Assembly: GCF_004664715.2 (NCBI RefSeq)
Contig: NC_051075.1
Location: forward strand, 27,460,715-27,524,714
Length of the DNA: 64,000 nucleotides
Direction of reading: 5' to 3'
From: Peromyscus leucopus
Lineage: Eukaryota > Chordata > Mammalia > Rodentia > Cricetidae
Position 1 is the stretch's first letter. Every line of letters begins with the position of its first letter. Below, one piece after another: positions 33,798-44,320 of the stretch. Position numbers and translations under genes: made by a program. The notes under the pieces are model-generated. The model saw nothing but the letters and a program-made list of their open reading frames with translations. It was not told the DNA's origin and made no database searches.

Positions 33798-33906
33798 AGA
33801 TGAATGTGGTGGTGCACACCTTTAATCCCCGCACTGGGAAAGTAGAGGCTGGCAGATTTTTGAGTTTGAGCCCAGCCTGGTCTGCAGAGCAAGTTCAAGG
33901 ACTGCC
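33798..33906 (+). mobile_element. B1 SINE fragment, sense
   Basis: AATGTGGTGGTGCACACC, CTTTAATCCCCGCACTGG, GAGCCCAGCCTGGTCTGC. Truncated at the right end with no clear A-tail. Confidence 0.8.
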
Positions 33907-34740
33907 AAGCTTAGGCAGTGAATGTGGGGCATACATAGGCATAAACAACTTGAGCTAACTTCCTTCAGCACCATTTGTCTCTAATCTCCATACAAACAAC
34001 CCAAGCCAACTTCCTCTCAGCACCCTCTTCCTATCTACCCTCAGTGTAAACACCATCCTTTGTATCTACGCTCTGAGTAAACAGCTAAAGCTGAATTCTT
34101 CTGGCACCATCTTTGTAGCTCATGTATGCCCCGCAAGTGAAGGAAAACATAAAGCTGGTGAAGATGTAATTAAACTGGGGTGGTGGTGGTGGTGGTGGCA
34201 TGTTCCAGCCCCACCAAGCACTAGAACTTGGCAGTTTTGGCTGTGAAGGGGGCCCAAAATAGCTTGACCACACAACTACCATGAGAGGCTTAATGGCCCA
34301 GACACAGCTTCTGTAACAGGCTTACTGGCAGGTAACACCCAGATTCAGAAAAAGCCATAAACTGACCCCATCCAGGGGAGGGCCTGTGTCTAAGGGGAAA
34401 TACCTTACATTCCAAATGTTCCCTATGTTCCCTAAACCCCCAGACAAATGTCAGCCAATCAGGGCCCTGAACCCTGGAAATTCCCTCACCTCAACCTAGG
34501 TTGTAGCTTAGGCTGGTTTGGTGCTCATATGTCAACAGGTTGGCCTTGAACTCAGTTGCAAGTCTTCTTAATTTTGTTTACAAAACTTGCTGGTGTCTTT
34601 TAAAACTGTTAAATTAAGATTCTGCTGGTGTCTGAACTCTGGAAGTAGCAGGATTGGACTGGAACGTGAGCAGAGTTAGGGAGTACCTGCTCTTGGGTTT
34701 TGATTGTTTTTATTTTTCAAGGTCACTCTCTTCTTTGGGG
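33907..34740. other. Unassigned sequence, possible decayed LTR material
   Basis: Contains a (TGG)7 run at 34178-34199, a CCAATCAG box near 34455 and related phrases ending in TTTGTATCTACGC and TTTGTAGCTCATG. It may be decayed endogenous-retrovirus LTR or internal sequence; I cannot assign it. Confidence 0.35.
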
Positions 34741-35444
34741 CATTATACGGGCATTAATGTGATTGAAAGGAAAATTAACAACTACCTGCTGTAAGTGTCA
34801 AATTAGTCACTTTTGTAAATAAGAAAAAAGCCTTTCAATCAGGAGCTCGAAAAGCCATTTGGATTTTATAATCTGCTCAAGCAAAAATAAACATTCAGTC
34901 CTGTAAACTAATCATTTCCAAATTAGCTACTGCACTATAACATGTTGCCTATGCAGACTGCCTTTTTGTTTGCTAGTGGGATAAGATTTCCAAGTGTATT
35001 TGGTGTCTGCTTCTCTGGACTGAATGAGAATCTTTAGAGCTTTGTGATCAATTCAGGACTGACAGGTGAAGGACCTTGTCGACTGAGTGCCATGCTGGAG
35101 TTTAGATTGGCCTTTCATCATTTAGTGTCATCGAAAGTACACATTATCCTTCTTAATTGATGATTAATTGATGATGATTAATTTATAAGCAGATTAATGA
35201 GGTCAGGTGACTTCAGGTGATTGGACACCTTTCTTTTCTTCCAGCCCCAGTTTCATATGATGCCTCGCACTAGCTGCTATAGCCCAAGATTTTGTCTCTT
35301 GGCAACTGTCCTGATAACTCCTGCTCCTTATAAAATTCCAGAGAAGATATATGATTCTATTTCACAGAGTGTGATAGAAGAATTGTGGTCCCGATCACAT
35401 GGTTCCCTGTCATTGTGTGCCTCTATGTTAAAGACCCAGTTCTT
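34741..35444. other. AT-rich single-copy DNA, possible conserved non-coding element
   Basis: No repeat recognised. Between 34745 and 35000 there are many TAAT/ATTA words and a balanced, undecayed look. A TGATGATTAATTGATGATGA stretch lies near 35158. Confidence 0.35.
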
Positions 35445-35795
35445 TACATTTACTTTTTTATTTATTTAAGAATTTCTTTTATTCATTTTACATACCAACT
35501 ACAGATCCCCCTCCCATCCCTCCTTCTGCCCTCCCAGCCTTCTCCCCCTCACCCATCCCCTCCTCCGAGAAGGTAAGGCCTCCCATGGGGAGTCAGCAAA
35601 GCCTGGTACATTCAGTTGAGGCAGAACCAAGCCCCCTGCATCACGGCTGAGCCAGGCTTCTGACCATAGGTAATGAGCTCCAGAAGGCCACCCCATGCAC
35701 CAGGGATAGATTCTGATCCCACTGTCAGGGAACCCTGCATGGGACTGGACTAGGCCCCTCTGCATATGGGAGACAGTTGTGTACATTTACTTTTT
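35445..35795 (-). mobile_element. 5'-truncated L1 3' UTR insertion with target-site duplication
   Basis: Antisense L1 3' UTR (CCCATGGGGAGTCAGC, TTCAGTTGAGGCAG, ATGCACCAGGGATAG) closely related to the 4.6-5.2 kb copy. TACATTTACTTTTT flanks it at 35445-35458 and 35782-35795. The insert itself is about 323 bp. Confidence 0.9.
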
Positions 35796-35839
35796 ATAAA
35801 GCAAACACAGTTCATCTTAACACGAGTGTCTGCCAGGTG

Positions 35840-36035
35840 CTACACTAAACACTTTATATGCTTTATCTGTTCTATTTTCACGTAAGCTAACAAGGTGGAT
35901 ACAATTATTGATCCTGTTTTTAGGCAAGGAAACATACCTAGGAGGGTTTAGGTAACTTTCCTGTGCTCCACAGTTATCAGGGAGGGACTGAAACGCAGAC
36001 CTAGATTTGGCTAACTTCAAAGCCTGCACTGTCAT
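35840..36035 (+). mobile_element. MIR SINE, sense
   Basis: CACTTTATATGCTTTATCTG, GGCAAGGAAACATACC, TTAGGTAACTTTCCTGTG and TTCAAAGCCTGCACTGTC follow the MIR consensus over nearly its full length. Confidence 0.78.
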
Positions 36036-36234
36036 GGCTCTGTGTGAGTCCATTTGATGAATAAGAAAAACAGGGAAGAAGGTGCAGACTAATGCATTAA
36101 AACCGAGCAGAGGGAATCTAGGTAGCATCTAATTCTCACTCTCATGGCCGGGGCTAGCTCAAAACAGTGGTCTTTGCTCTGTTTCAAATATCGCTTGAGG
36201 AGTGGGTAAGCCTGAGGCGGGCTGGAAGTAAAAC

Positions 36235-36545
36235 TGTCAAGGACAAGGACAGAATCTCTAGTTAGTGGAAAAATACAGAACCCTCCCCCCCTATAAGACA
36301 GGGAACTAGATCATCTTACAGTCAGGTTGCCTAGCGACAGGACATTGAGTCAGAGCCCTTGACCCTTTCACCCTGTAAACATCCTATACAAACATCCTGT
36401 TAGCTTGCCCCACATTATGCAGATGACAGCTTCTTGCTCCCCCCACCCTGCAGGAACTACATAAACCCTTCTGGAGAAAAATAAAGTTGCACCTTGATCA
36501 GAATCTAGACTTGGTGTATTTTCCTTTGTATCTCCTGTCCCTACA
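36235..36545 (+). mobile_element. ERV-like LTR (solo), sense
   Basis: Possible TGTCAAGG...CCCTACA boundaries. Contains CTGCAGGAACTACATAAACCC, an AATAAA at 36479-36485 and TTGCACCTTGATCAGAATC downstream of it, the arrangement of R/U5 in ERVK-type rodent LTRs. No coding region of a provirus is visible on either side. Confidence 0.5.
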
Positions 36546-36944
36546 TTCCCTCCTTAGGGTGGTCGAGTACCGGTTGTAGTCCTGCAGGCCAGGGCATAAA
36601 ACAGAATACTTTCTCTCTGGCATCCTGTGGTTAAGATGTTCTGTCCATGAGTCTTTCTTCCAAAGTTTCTGGAACCCACTGTCTTGGTCTAAAAGCCATC
36701 CTTTTGTTCTCATCGACTACCATCTTACCAGTTTCTTTGTCTGACACCTCCTACCCACTGTATAATGTCCTTCTGTGTTAGATGAAGTTTGCCACCAGGG
36801 AACTTACAGACTTGTGTGGAGAAGACATGGGAGTCAGCAATTAAAATCAGTGGGTGAACAGATTTTCTAGCTCCATCAATTTTCTTGCAAATGTCCTGAT
36901 TTCGTTTTTTCATTTGCAGCTGAACAAAACTCCACTGTATGTAG
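36546..36944. other. Unassigned sequence
   Basis: May include leader sequence of the ERV to its left (CCTGCAGGCCAGGGCATAAA). No coding frame recognised. Confidence 0.35.
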
Positions 36945-37370
36945 GTACCCACCTGGTTAGTTTTTATTGTCATCTTGACACATACAGAGTCATATGGGAA
37001 GAGGGAACTTCGACTGAAGAAATGGCTAGATCACCTTGACTTGTGGGCATTTGCCTATAGGGGCATCGTTTTTGATTGATGATTGACATGGGAAAGCCCA
37101 TCCCACTGTGGGCAGCACCATCCCTAGGCAAGCAGATTTAAGATGTAGAAGAAAGCTATCTGAGCATAAGCCCGAGAATGAACCGTAGAGTGAGCCAACC
37201 AGCAAGCAGCCTTCCTTTACAGTTTCTGCTTCAAGTTCCCTTTCTGCCTTTCTTCAGTGAAGGGCTGTGACCTGGTAGTGTAAAGCCAAATCAATCCTCC
37301 CCTAAGTTGCTTTTGGAAAAACTGTTTTATTATGGCAGCAGGATGAAACTAGGATAGCACCACATTTTCC
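36945..37370 (+). mobile_element. Rodent LTR-like repeat, sense
   Basis: GGTTAGTTTTTATTGTCATC, GGGCAGCACCATCCCTAGG, CAGCAAGCAGCCTTCC, AAAGCCAAATCAATCCTCC and a TAAGTTGCTTTTGG block near the 3' end. Fits an ERVL-MaLR-type LTR layout; family not assigned. Confidence 0.6.
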
Positions 37371-37379
37371 TTTCCTTTC

Positions 37380-37396
37380 CTTCCCCTCTTCTTTTC

Positions 37397-37433
<37 letters not shown>

Positions 37434-37510
37434 TGTGTGTGTTATATATTTGATGTGATGTATGTGATGTAGTGTGTGTGTGTTATTTATTTGATGTGAT
37501 GTATGTGATG

Positions 37511-37559
<49 letters not shown>

Positions 37560-37560
37560 T
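37380..37560. repeat. Compound (CT)n/(GT)n microsatellite with 40-bp duplication
   Basis: (CT)n, then (GT)n, then two near-identical ~40-bp blocks holding TTTGATGTGATGTATGTGATG (starts about 37447 and 37487), then a second long (GT)n to 37555. Confidence 0.88.
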
Positions 37561-37564
37561 TATA

Positions 37565-37850
37565 TGCAGTGACAACTATGATCATCTATGTGGGCACATG
37601 AGGAAGCCAGAGGTTAGGATGTCTTCCTCAATGTCTTTTCTACCATACTTTTTGAGACAAGGTTTCTCGCTGAACCTGGAATCTTTTTAGCTAGAATGGC
37701 CTACAGCAGGATCTGTCTCTGACATCCAATGCAGGGGTTTGAGGCTTGCATTTTCATGGTGAGCTTCTATAGGGGTTCTGGGGATCTGAACTCATGTTGT
37801 CATGCTTGTGTAGCAAGCAGTTTATCCACTGAATCCTCTTCCCTGCCCCG
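37565..37850 (-). mobile_element. B4-like composite SINE, antisense
   Basis: A central antisense B1-like block (GAGACAAGGTTTCTCGCTG) is flanked by tRNA-like parts (GGGGATCTGAACTCATG, CAGTTTATCCACTGAATCC). Confidence 0.6.
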
Positions 37851-37894
37851 GCATCACATTTCCTTCATCTGCTAATCTGCTGGTAGACGTCTAA

Positions 37895-38295
37895 GTGGGT
37901 TTCATTTCTTAGTTATCGTGTATGGTGCAGCAATAAACATGGATGTGCACAGATCTCTGCAAGAGGACTTAGAGTCCTTTGGATATGCCCAGGAGTTGGC
38001 ATGGACGGGTCATATGGTACACTTAGTTTTAGCCTTTTAACTTCAAAGTAGCCTAGACTTAGGAAAACAAATACCACATGTTTTTCTCTCATGTGAATCT
38101 TAGTTTTCATATATGTGTATGAAACTGAAAAACAGGCCATGAGAGAGAAAAATGATGTTTCAAGGGAGGGAGATGGAGTGAGGGAAGCAAGAGAAGAAAG
38201 TAGGGGAAAAGGATCACCAACAATAAAGTATGCATAAAAATGCTACCATAAAACATTATTTTATAAGCTAACTAAAAATTAATTGAAAAAAACTC
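37895..38295 (+). mobile_element. Old L1 3' end with 5' inversion
   Basis: 37895-38045 is antisense ORF2 (GTGCAGCAATAAACATGGATG; on the minus strand it reads a YDPSMP-type block). From about 38050 it turns to sense L1: ACTTAGGAAAACAAATACCAC, TGAAAAACAGGCCATGAG, GCTAACTAAAAATTAATTG and an A-rich tail. The inverted piece lies just upstream of the direct piece in L1 order. Confidence 0.68.
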
Positions 38296-38318
38296 ACAGC
38301 CCCCACATGCATGGCAGG

Positions 38319-38321
<3 letters not shown>

Positions 38322-38378
<57 letters not shown>
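38322..38378. repeat. (CA)28 microsatellite
   Basis: Uninterrupted CA run. Confidence 0.97.
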
Positions 38379-38380
<2 letters not shown>

Positions 38381-38539
38381 AGTTAATCTTATATTTAGCT
38401 TTGTAGGTGTATAGGGAGTTCAGAATTTCAAGAGAAGTTAAAAGTATTTAATGGAAATACTGCCACCAGAAATAAAAATAAAAGACTCTAGTAATAGCTT
38501 CACTACCTCCCATAAATATGGGTTTACTCCTTTTTGTCA

Positions 38540-38690
38540 GTACTGCTTCAAATTCCTCAAACATACTATATTGTTTAATCATCATACCCATATTCTGCGT
38601 TATCTCCACTTTACACAGAGGAAACCAAGGTTAGAGTTTAAGTGACCAGTCTATCTAGTGATCTTTGTAAGGACAGGCCTTGGATTTTAT
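38540..38690 (+). mobile_element. MIR SINE fragment, sense
   Basis: ATTGTTTAATCATCATACCC, CACTTTACACAGAGGAAACC and GTTTAAGTGACCAGTC match the MIR core. Its right half is inside the 83-bp duplication. Confidence 0.65.
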
Positions 38691-38800
38691 TTTAGTAAAA
38701 ACGTAAGATAAGAATAGAGTTTAAGTGACCAGTCTATCTAGTGATCTTTGTAAGGACAGGCCTTGGATTTTATTTTAGTAAAAACGTAAGATCAGAATAG
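38632..38800. repeat. 83-bp tandem duplication
   Basis: Two adjacent copies with an 83-bp period (38632-38714 and 38715-38797). They differ at one position that I can see (GATAAGAATAG versus GATCAGAATAG) and share a few bases past the end. Confidence 0.95.
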
Positions 38801-38804
38801 GTTC

Positions 38805-39380
38805 CTGGGTTATCCGGTCTCAGGTTTTTGGTCATCAGTGTCAAGCATGGGGTCCATGTCATGGAGTGGGCCTTACATCAATTAGACATTGGTGTGGTTA
38901 CTCCCACAAGCTTGTGTCACTGTTGCATTAGTATATCTCATAGGCAGGACACCATTGTAGATCAAAAGGGTTTTGGCTGAGTTGGTGTTTACATTTGTTT
39001 TGGTGGTGTGTCAAGTACCTTCCTGTGCCAACGACAGTAGAATGTAGGGGTGAAGTCTCTATGTAGGCACCAACTCAACTTGTCCTTGTTCAATGAGTTG
39101 TGTAGGAGCTGTCTTGAGACCTAGCTGGAAGCTTGTGGAGAGTAACCTATAGTCTTGACAACATCTTGGGTTGTTCAGAAATTCCTATGGGACCCCTTTG
39201 GCTAACAACTCAATTAGTTCTTTGGTGTTGGAATCTTCATTTGGTGACAAGAGATGGCTAATTGAGATTCTATCTCCCTTATTATCTGGATATTTCATTT
39301 AGATCACCTTCATATATGCATATGTTTTAGGACTATACTGCCCTCAAATGGGCCTAGGCTTTTAACTAACAAGCCTGAAC
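38805..39380 (-). mobile_element. L1 3' UTR fragment, antisense
   Basis: CCGGTCTCAGGTTTTTGGTC, GTCAAGCATGGGGTCCATG, CTCATAGGCAGGACACCATTG, CAATGAGTTGTGTAGGAGC and CCTATGGGACCCCTTTGGC match the antisense of a rodent L1 3' UTR that is different from the Lx copies elsewhere here. Confidence 0.7.
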
Positions 39381-39946
39381 TCATCACTAGACTTACTCAG
39401 TATGAACAAAGAATTGAATTTTATGGGAGCTGCATTTGAGGGGTAAAGTTGTTTCAAAAGCTGTGGGTATGTGGGTCTCAGGAGTAGGAGGTGTAGCACT
39501 GGGCGCTGCCAGCCTATAAAATGACTTGACACTAAGAACGTCTATGACTATGTCCTCAGGAAAGTGACAGGTACAATAGAGGGGGTTTTAAGGAGAGAAA
39601 TTTGGAGCCTCCTACTATGTAAGGGAAAGTGGTTGAATGTATCAGAAAAATATGTCGAGACAGCAGCAGGAGAGAACTACTCTTTGGAGATATTCACAAC
39701 TTGGATGGCTTGGCATGTGGGAGTTTAAAGAGATCACTGTTTGTCCAGAAGACTCTGTCTTAGCTCTTTCGTTATCCAGGGAAACTAACTTATCTAGTTA
39801 GGTCTGACATGGCTACAAGCTTGGTGTACCTCTTTCCTCTGTGTTACCTTTTGACACTATCTATATCAGGGGTCTGAAAATGTCTTATAAGGGGCCAATG
39901 CTGTAGTGTGAATATATTCCTCAAAGTTCTTTTTTGAAATTTATTT
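39381..39946. other. Single-copy DNA, no gene seen
   Basis: Nothing recognisable. Confidence 0.45.
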
Positions 39947-39972
39947 TATCTATCTATCTATCTATCTATCTA

Positions 39973-40046
<74 letters not shown>

Positions 40047-40107
40047 CATCATCTCTCTCTTTCTCTCTCTCTATCTGTGAGTTTGTGTATGTGTTATCTG
40101 TGAGTTT

Positions 40108-40156
<49 letters not shown>
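39947..40156. repeat. Compound (TATC)n(TGTC)n(TATC)n and (TG)n
   Basis: TATC units to about 39972, TGTC units to about 40013, TATC units to about 40047, a CT-rich link, then (TG)22 at 40113-40156. Confidence 0.95.
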
Positions 40157-40158
<2 letters not shown>

Positions 40159-40297
40159 GGATTGAGTTTGGAAGTCAAAGGACAGTTTTGGGAGTCATTT
40201 GGTTTTCTCTTTCTACCATGTGTTTCCCAGGGACAGAACTCAAGTTGTCAGGCTTGGCAGCAAACACTTTTACCTGTTGAGCCATCTCACCAGCCAG
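40157..40297 (-). mobile_element. B3-family SINE, antisense
   Basis: CCCAGGGACAGAACTCAAG, TTGTCAGGCTTGGCAGC and TTGAGCCATCTCACCAGCC at the head. The microsatellite to its left is probably an expansion in its tail. Confidence 0.8.
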
Positions 40298-40311
40298 TTC
40301 TCAAAAATTTT

Positions 40312-40665
40312 ATGTTGGAAACTTAATACTAAATATAAAATTGTTGGGAGGCGGAGTCTTACAAGAGATTATTTGGTCATTGGAAGCTTAGCCTTTATGA
40401 ATGGCTTAATATGTTCATCAAAGGAATGGGCTGATTATGAGTGGGTTTTTATAATATTGTATTCAGTCTTTTTCACTTTCCCACTCTTGCTCTTTTATCT
40501 TCCACCATGGAATTCACAACTGGAAGAGCCCCAGATGCTAGCACCATGTTCTTGGACTTTCTTTGCCTCCCAGAACCACGAGTCAGACAAATTTCTGTTT
40601 ACAATTACTTACCTAGCCTCAGGCATTCTGTTATACTAGCAGAATACATATTAGGACAGAAAGAC
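40312..40665 (+). mobile_element. MLT1-type MaLR LTR, sense
   Basis: TTGGAAACTTAATACTAAAT, TTGTTGGGAGGCGGAGTC, CTTCCACCATGGAATTC, CAGATGCTAGCACC, TTGGACTTTCTTTGCCTCCC and ATTTCTGTTTACAATTACTTA keep the MLT1 order. It is ancient and shared by most mammals. Confidence 0.75.
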
Positions 40666-40757
40666 AGATGATAAACAAATTTAGTTTCGTATACTGTACA
40701 ACAGGTCTCTTTGACTCAGTTCTGTATGAAAGCCATCACAGACATAGACAGACATGT

Positions 40758-41099
40758 TGTCTTAGTTAGGGTTTCTGTTGCTGTGAAGACTCACCATGAC
40801 CACAGCAACTATTATAAAGAAAACATTTAATTGAGGGTGGCTTGCTACAGTTTCAAAGGTTCAGTCCATTATGATCATGAAGGAGAGCATGACAGTGTGC
40901 AGGCACACATGGTGCTGGAGCTGAGAGTGCTGCATCTTGCAGGCAACAGAAAGTCAACTGACTGTCACACTGAGGGAAGCTTGAGAAAAAGACCTCAAAG
41001 TCTGCCCCCACAGTGACACACTTCCTCCAACAAGGCCATACCTCCTAATAGTGCCACTCCCTGTGGGGGGCATTTTTTTTTCTTTTAAAAACCACCACA
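40758..41099 (-). mobile_element. Rodent MaLR-type LTR, antisense, with 5-bp target-site duplication
   Basis: Begins TGTCTTAGTTAGGGTTTC and ends ACCACCACA. CATGT flanks it at 40753-40757 and 41100-41104, the 5-bp duplication expected for ERVL-MaLR. A solo LTR with no internal sequence. Confidence 0.86.
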
Positions 41100-41104
41100 C
41101 ATGT

Positions 41105-41524
41105 GAATATAGTAGTGTTTCAATGAAACTTTATTTGAAAACATTGGTGATGAGCTTGTTGAGCTGTGAATATGATTTGCTGGTCTATGTCCCAAAGTCA
41201 TACCTCTGTCTGGTGTCCTTTCCCAACCCTGATCCTTTCTTCAGTAAATACTTGGCTCCAAACAGTCGAACACTCTTGGACATTTTGTGTATTCCTATAT
41301 TAAATCTTGTCCTTCTGGTACATTCTCTGATATATTCCACAGAAAAATTCTTTGGTCAAAAAAAAAACCCTTATAATAGGTATTTTAAGAACAGCTCTGT
41401 AGGAAGGCGAAACTGAAGACTGGCATTTCACTGAAGCATGCCACTGTGAAGCCTACATAGTGTTTTGGAGATCTGATTTATTGAATGCTTCTTAAATCCC
41501 TTCCCCTCAAAATTTCAAAGTTAA
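41105..41524. other. Single-copy DNA, no gene seen
   Basis: No repeat or domain recognised. Confidence 0.45.
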
Positions 41525-41690
41525 GGACTGGAGAGATGGCTCAGTGGGTAAAGGCGCCTGCCACCAAGCCTAATGACCTGGGTTCCATCTCTAGAACCCA
41601 GAGAACTGACTTCTATAAGTTGTGTACACACACACGCGCGCGCGCGCGCACACACACACACACACGCACACACACACACACACAATGTAT
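41525..41690 (+). mobile_element. B3-type SINE, sense, with (CA)/(CG) tail
   Basis: Head GGACTGGAGAGATGGCTCAG, CCAAGCCTAATGACCTGGG and a body that ends in (CA)n(CG)7(CA)n at 41626-41684. Confidence 0.85.
41635..41648. repeat. (CG)7 inside (CA)n
   Basis: Alternating purine-pyrimidine tract; CG repeats are rare in methylated mammalian DNA. Confidence 0.95.
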
Positions 41691-41744
41691 AAAACTATTT
41701 CTTAGGAAAAGAATGAAGTTTATTTTATACCTTGGTTGTATAAC

Positions 41745-42465
41745 TATTCTTTTAAATTTAAAAAAATTTAATTAAAATATAATTGCAGAAATTCCTCCCT
41801 CCTACTCCTCACTCCAAATCCTCCCATGTTCCCCTTCCCACCCAAATCAATTTCTTCTTATTCTTTAATTATTATCGTTACATGTATATGAAAATAAATA
41901 CATAAACAAAACCTGTTTATTTATCATTGCTTATGTGTATATGTTTTTAGGACTGACCATTTGAGATAAAATAACCATTTGGGGGGCTCATCCTTAGGGA
42001 AGAGTTGCTCCCTCTCTCTGCAATCTTTAATTGCCTGGAAATCTTCATCTAGGGGTAGGGACTTGTGCAATTTCCCCATTTACATTGACATGTCAGCTCG
42101 TGTTGTACTTGTCCAGGCAGCCATATTGTTGTTTCGGCAGCCATATTGTTGATCTTTCATGGGTGTAGCTCCCTATCATTTCTAGTAGACACAGTTTCTC
42201 AGAAGATATCCCAGTCTTCTGTCTCTTATAGACTTCCCACTCCCTCTCTTTGATGTTTCCTGAGTTTGGTGTAGGGATTGTGTTGTAGATAGACTTGTTG
42301 GGTTTTATTAGATCAAAGTCAGCTGCTCTCTGCATTTTGGCCAGTTGTGGATCTCTGTAATGACCTCTCTGTATTGCATAAAGATGAGGGCTGAGTGCTT
42401 CACTTATCTGTGGGAATAAGGATAAGTATTTAGATTGTAGTTAGGGATTATACTGGTTTAGAAAA
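41745..42465 (-). mobile_element. L1 (Lx-type) 3' UTR, antisense
   Basis: CCTCCTACTCCTCACTCC, TTCTTTAATTATTATCG, ATGTTTTTAGGACTGACC, GGGGGCTCATCCTTAGGG and TTTTGGCCAGTTGTGG. It contains a local duplication of GGCAGCCATATTGTTG (42116-42153). Confidence 0.82.
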
Positions 42466-42534
42466 GTGCAGTAATAATTCCTCCTCAATTCAAAATTAAT
42501 TATAACTTGGGCTTGGTGTGTATTGTACTTTTAT

Positions 42535-43240
42535 TTTTATAATAATATTTAGCTTTAGAAATTATAATTATATAATTTCCAGTTCTCTCTTCTCCCTCCA
42601 ACCCCTTCTATGCACACTGCCTTGATCTCTTAAATTCAGGGCCTCTTTTTATTTATTTGTTGTTATGTACACACACATATTCCTAGATATATAAATACAA
42701 TCTGCGTAGTCCATATAATGTTACTTGTATATATATAATCTCAGGGCTGACTACTTGGTATTGAATAACCAGATGGGGGGCTCTTCCCTGGGGAAAAACA
42801 TTTCTTCCACTTTCATCATTCCTCGGCATTCCCCAGTTGCCTGTAGTTCTTTGTCTAGGGTTGGGGTCCTATAAGGTGTCCCCTTTCCATGTTAGCATGT
42901 CCATTAATATCATCATTGTCCAGGTCTTGTTTAGGCAGCCATATTGATGAGACCTCATGGGTGAAGTCTCTGACACTTAGGGGAGACACAGCTAACTTCA
43001 TGTTTCTTAGGCTCTTGCAATCTTTTTTTCCATCTTCTGCAATTATACCTGAATCTTAGGTGCAGGACTTGTGTTGGGACTGAGCACCACAAGATCTCTT
43101 GTTCTCTGCAGTTTGATTGTGGTTTTCTGTAAAGGTCTCTGTTGGAAACAGAAATTGATTTGTTGAGAGGTTGATCTGTATTTTAGACTGTGGTTGAATT
43201 GCACTTGATAACACACTGGATTAAGTTTTATTTGTGATGT
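42535..43240 (-). mobile_element. L1 (Lx-type) 3' UTR, antisense, second copy in tandem
   Basis: Same module order as the fragment just to the left (GGGCTGACTACTTGGTATTG, AGGTCTTGTTTAGGCAGCC, CTCTGCAGTTTGATTGTGG) but at a different divergence. Confidence 0.8.
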
Positions 43241-43989
43241 AAGGATGATTTTATTTCTATATAAAAAACCTTTCTGGTATACTGTGCTTCTTTGGGAGTG
43301 TGGTAATTTTGTGCAATATAGAAGGGTTCCTGGAATTTTTAAAAGATGTTATCCCCATGGGCAGGACATACACAGTGGTTGAAAGACTATCCTGAGAATT
43401 TAGGAAATCTAACTTATCACTGAGCATTTTAAATAGAAAATGCCAGTATCTCAATAGAACTGAAAATTGGAAGTGTGTACTAAAATGCATTATTCCTCAG
43501 TAAAGCAAGACTTAGAAAATATTGGAAATCTGCTAAAGCATCATTTTGTTCCATAGTTCTTGCATTTAGAGTTCTCACTATTGATTATGAAGTACATTCT
43601 AATCTTTTTTAAATTGAAAAATCCTTATTTATATACATTGATCTTTATACCAAGAAGGCTGATAGAGTAGGACTGACTTTCCAATCTTCTTGATCTTAAT
43701 TGAATTGTTTATATAGCATTTCAAGCCTGCTATCAATTAAGCAGCCAATCTGTGATGTGTGAGTCCAGTAGTGAAATATAGTGATTTTTGTGTCAACTCT
43801 ATTTATGATAAGAAGTCAATGTATGAGCCTGGAAAACAGAAATACTTAGATGGTGCCTCTTACAGCAGGTGTGTAGATGTCTGCTGCCCAATACCCTTTT
43901 CAAGGTAGATTTTGCTGCATAGTCATGTAGTGTGGACTTCATCTGAGGTCATCAGATCACAACTGACATGAGATGAAAAGCTATTGGAA
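43241..43989. other. AT-rich single-copy DNA, no gene seen
   Basis: Nothing recognisable. Confidence 0.45.
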
Positions 43990-44320
43990 CCTAGGGTATC
44001 TCACCTTGAAGGTGGGCATTCCTTTAGATAGTATTCCCTTAGGACTGTACAGAGATCAGGGCACCTCAGCTTAGAGATGGATTTCCTTTAGATAATATTA
44101 GTTCCATAACTCTATATAGATCTGGAAATCTCAGCCTGAAGATGTACTTTCCCTTAGATAATGCTTGCTCCATAACTTCATAGACATCAACTTGTGTCAG
44201 TCTGAAGATGGAAGTTCCTTTAGATAATACTGTTCTAGAGCTCTGTGGATGCCAGGGCATCTCAGCCTGCATATAAAAATCCCTTTAGGTTATATTTGCT
44301 CCAGAACTCTCTGTTAGCTT
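43990..44320. repeat. Degenerate ~65-bp tandem repeat, five units
   Basis: The anchor TTTAGATA or its variant recurs with TAGATA at 44025, 44089, 44155 and 44221 and TAGGTT at 44286, giving spacings of 64, 66, 66 and 65. Each unit also holds a diverged CATCTCAGCCTGAAGATG and a GCTCCATAACTC-type block. The minus-strand frame at 44066-44272 shows the same period as repeated LSKG...FRL phrases. I do not recognise the family. Confidence 0.88.

Noticed and set aside
43990..44320. Regularly spaced repeats considered as a CRISPR-like array
   Set aside because: Units are contiguous and diverged throughout, with no conserved-repeat/unique-spacer pattern, and the DNA is mammalian.
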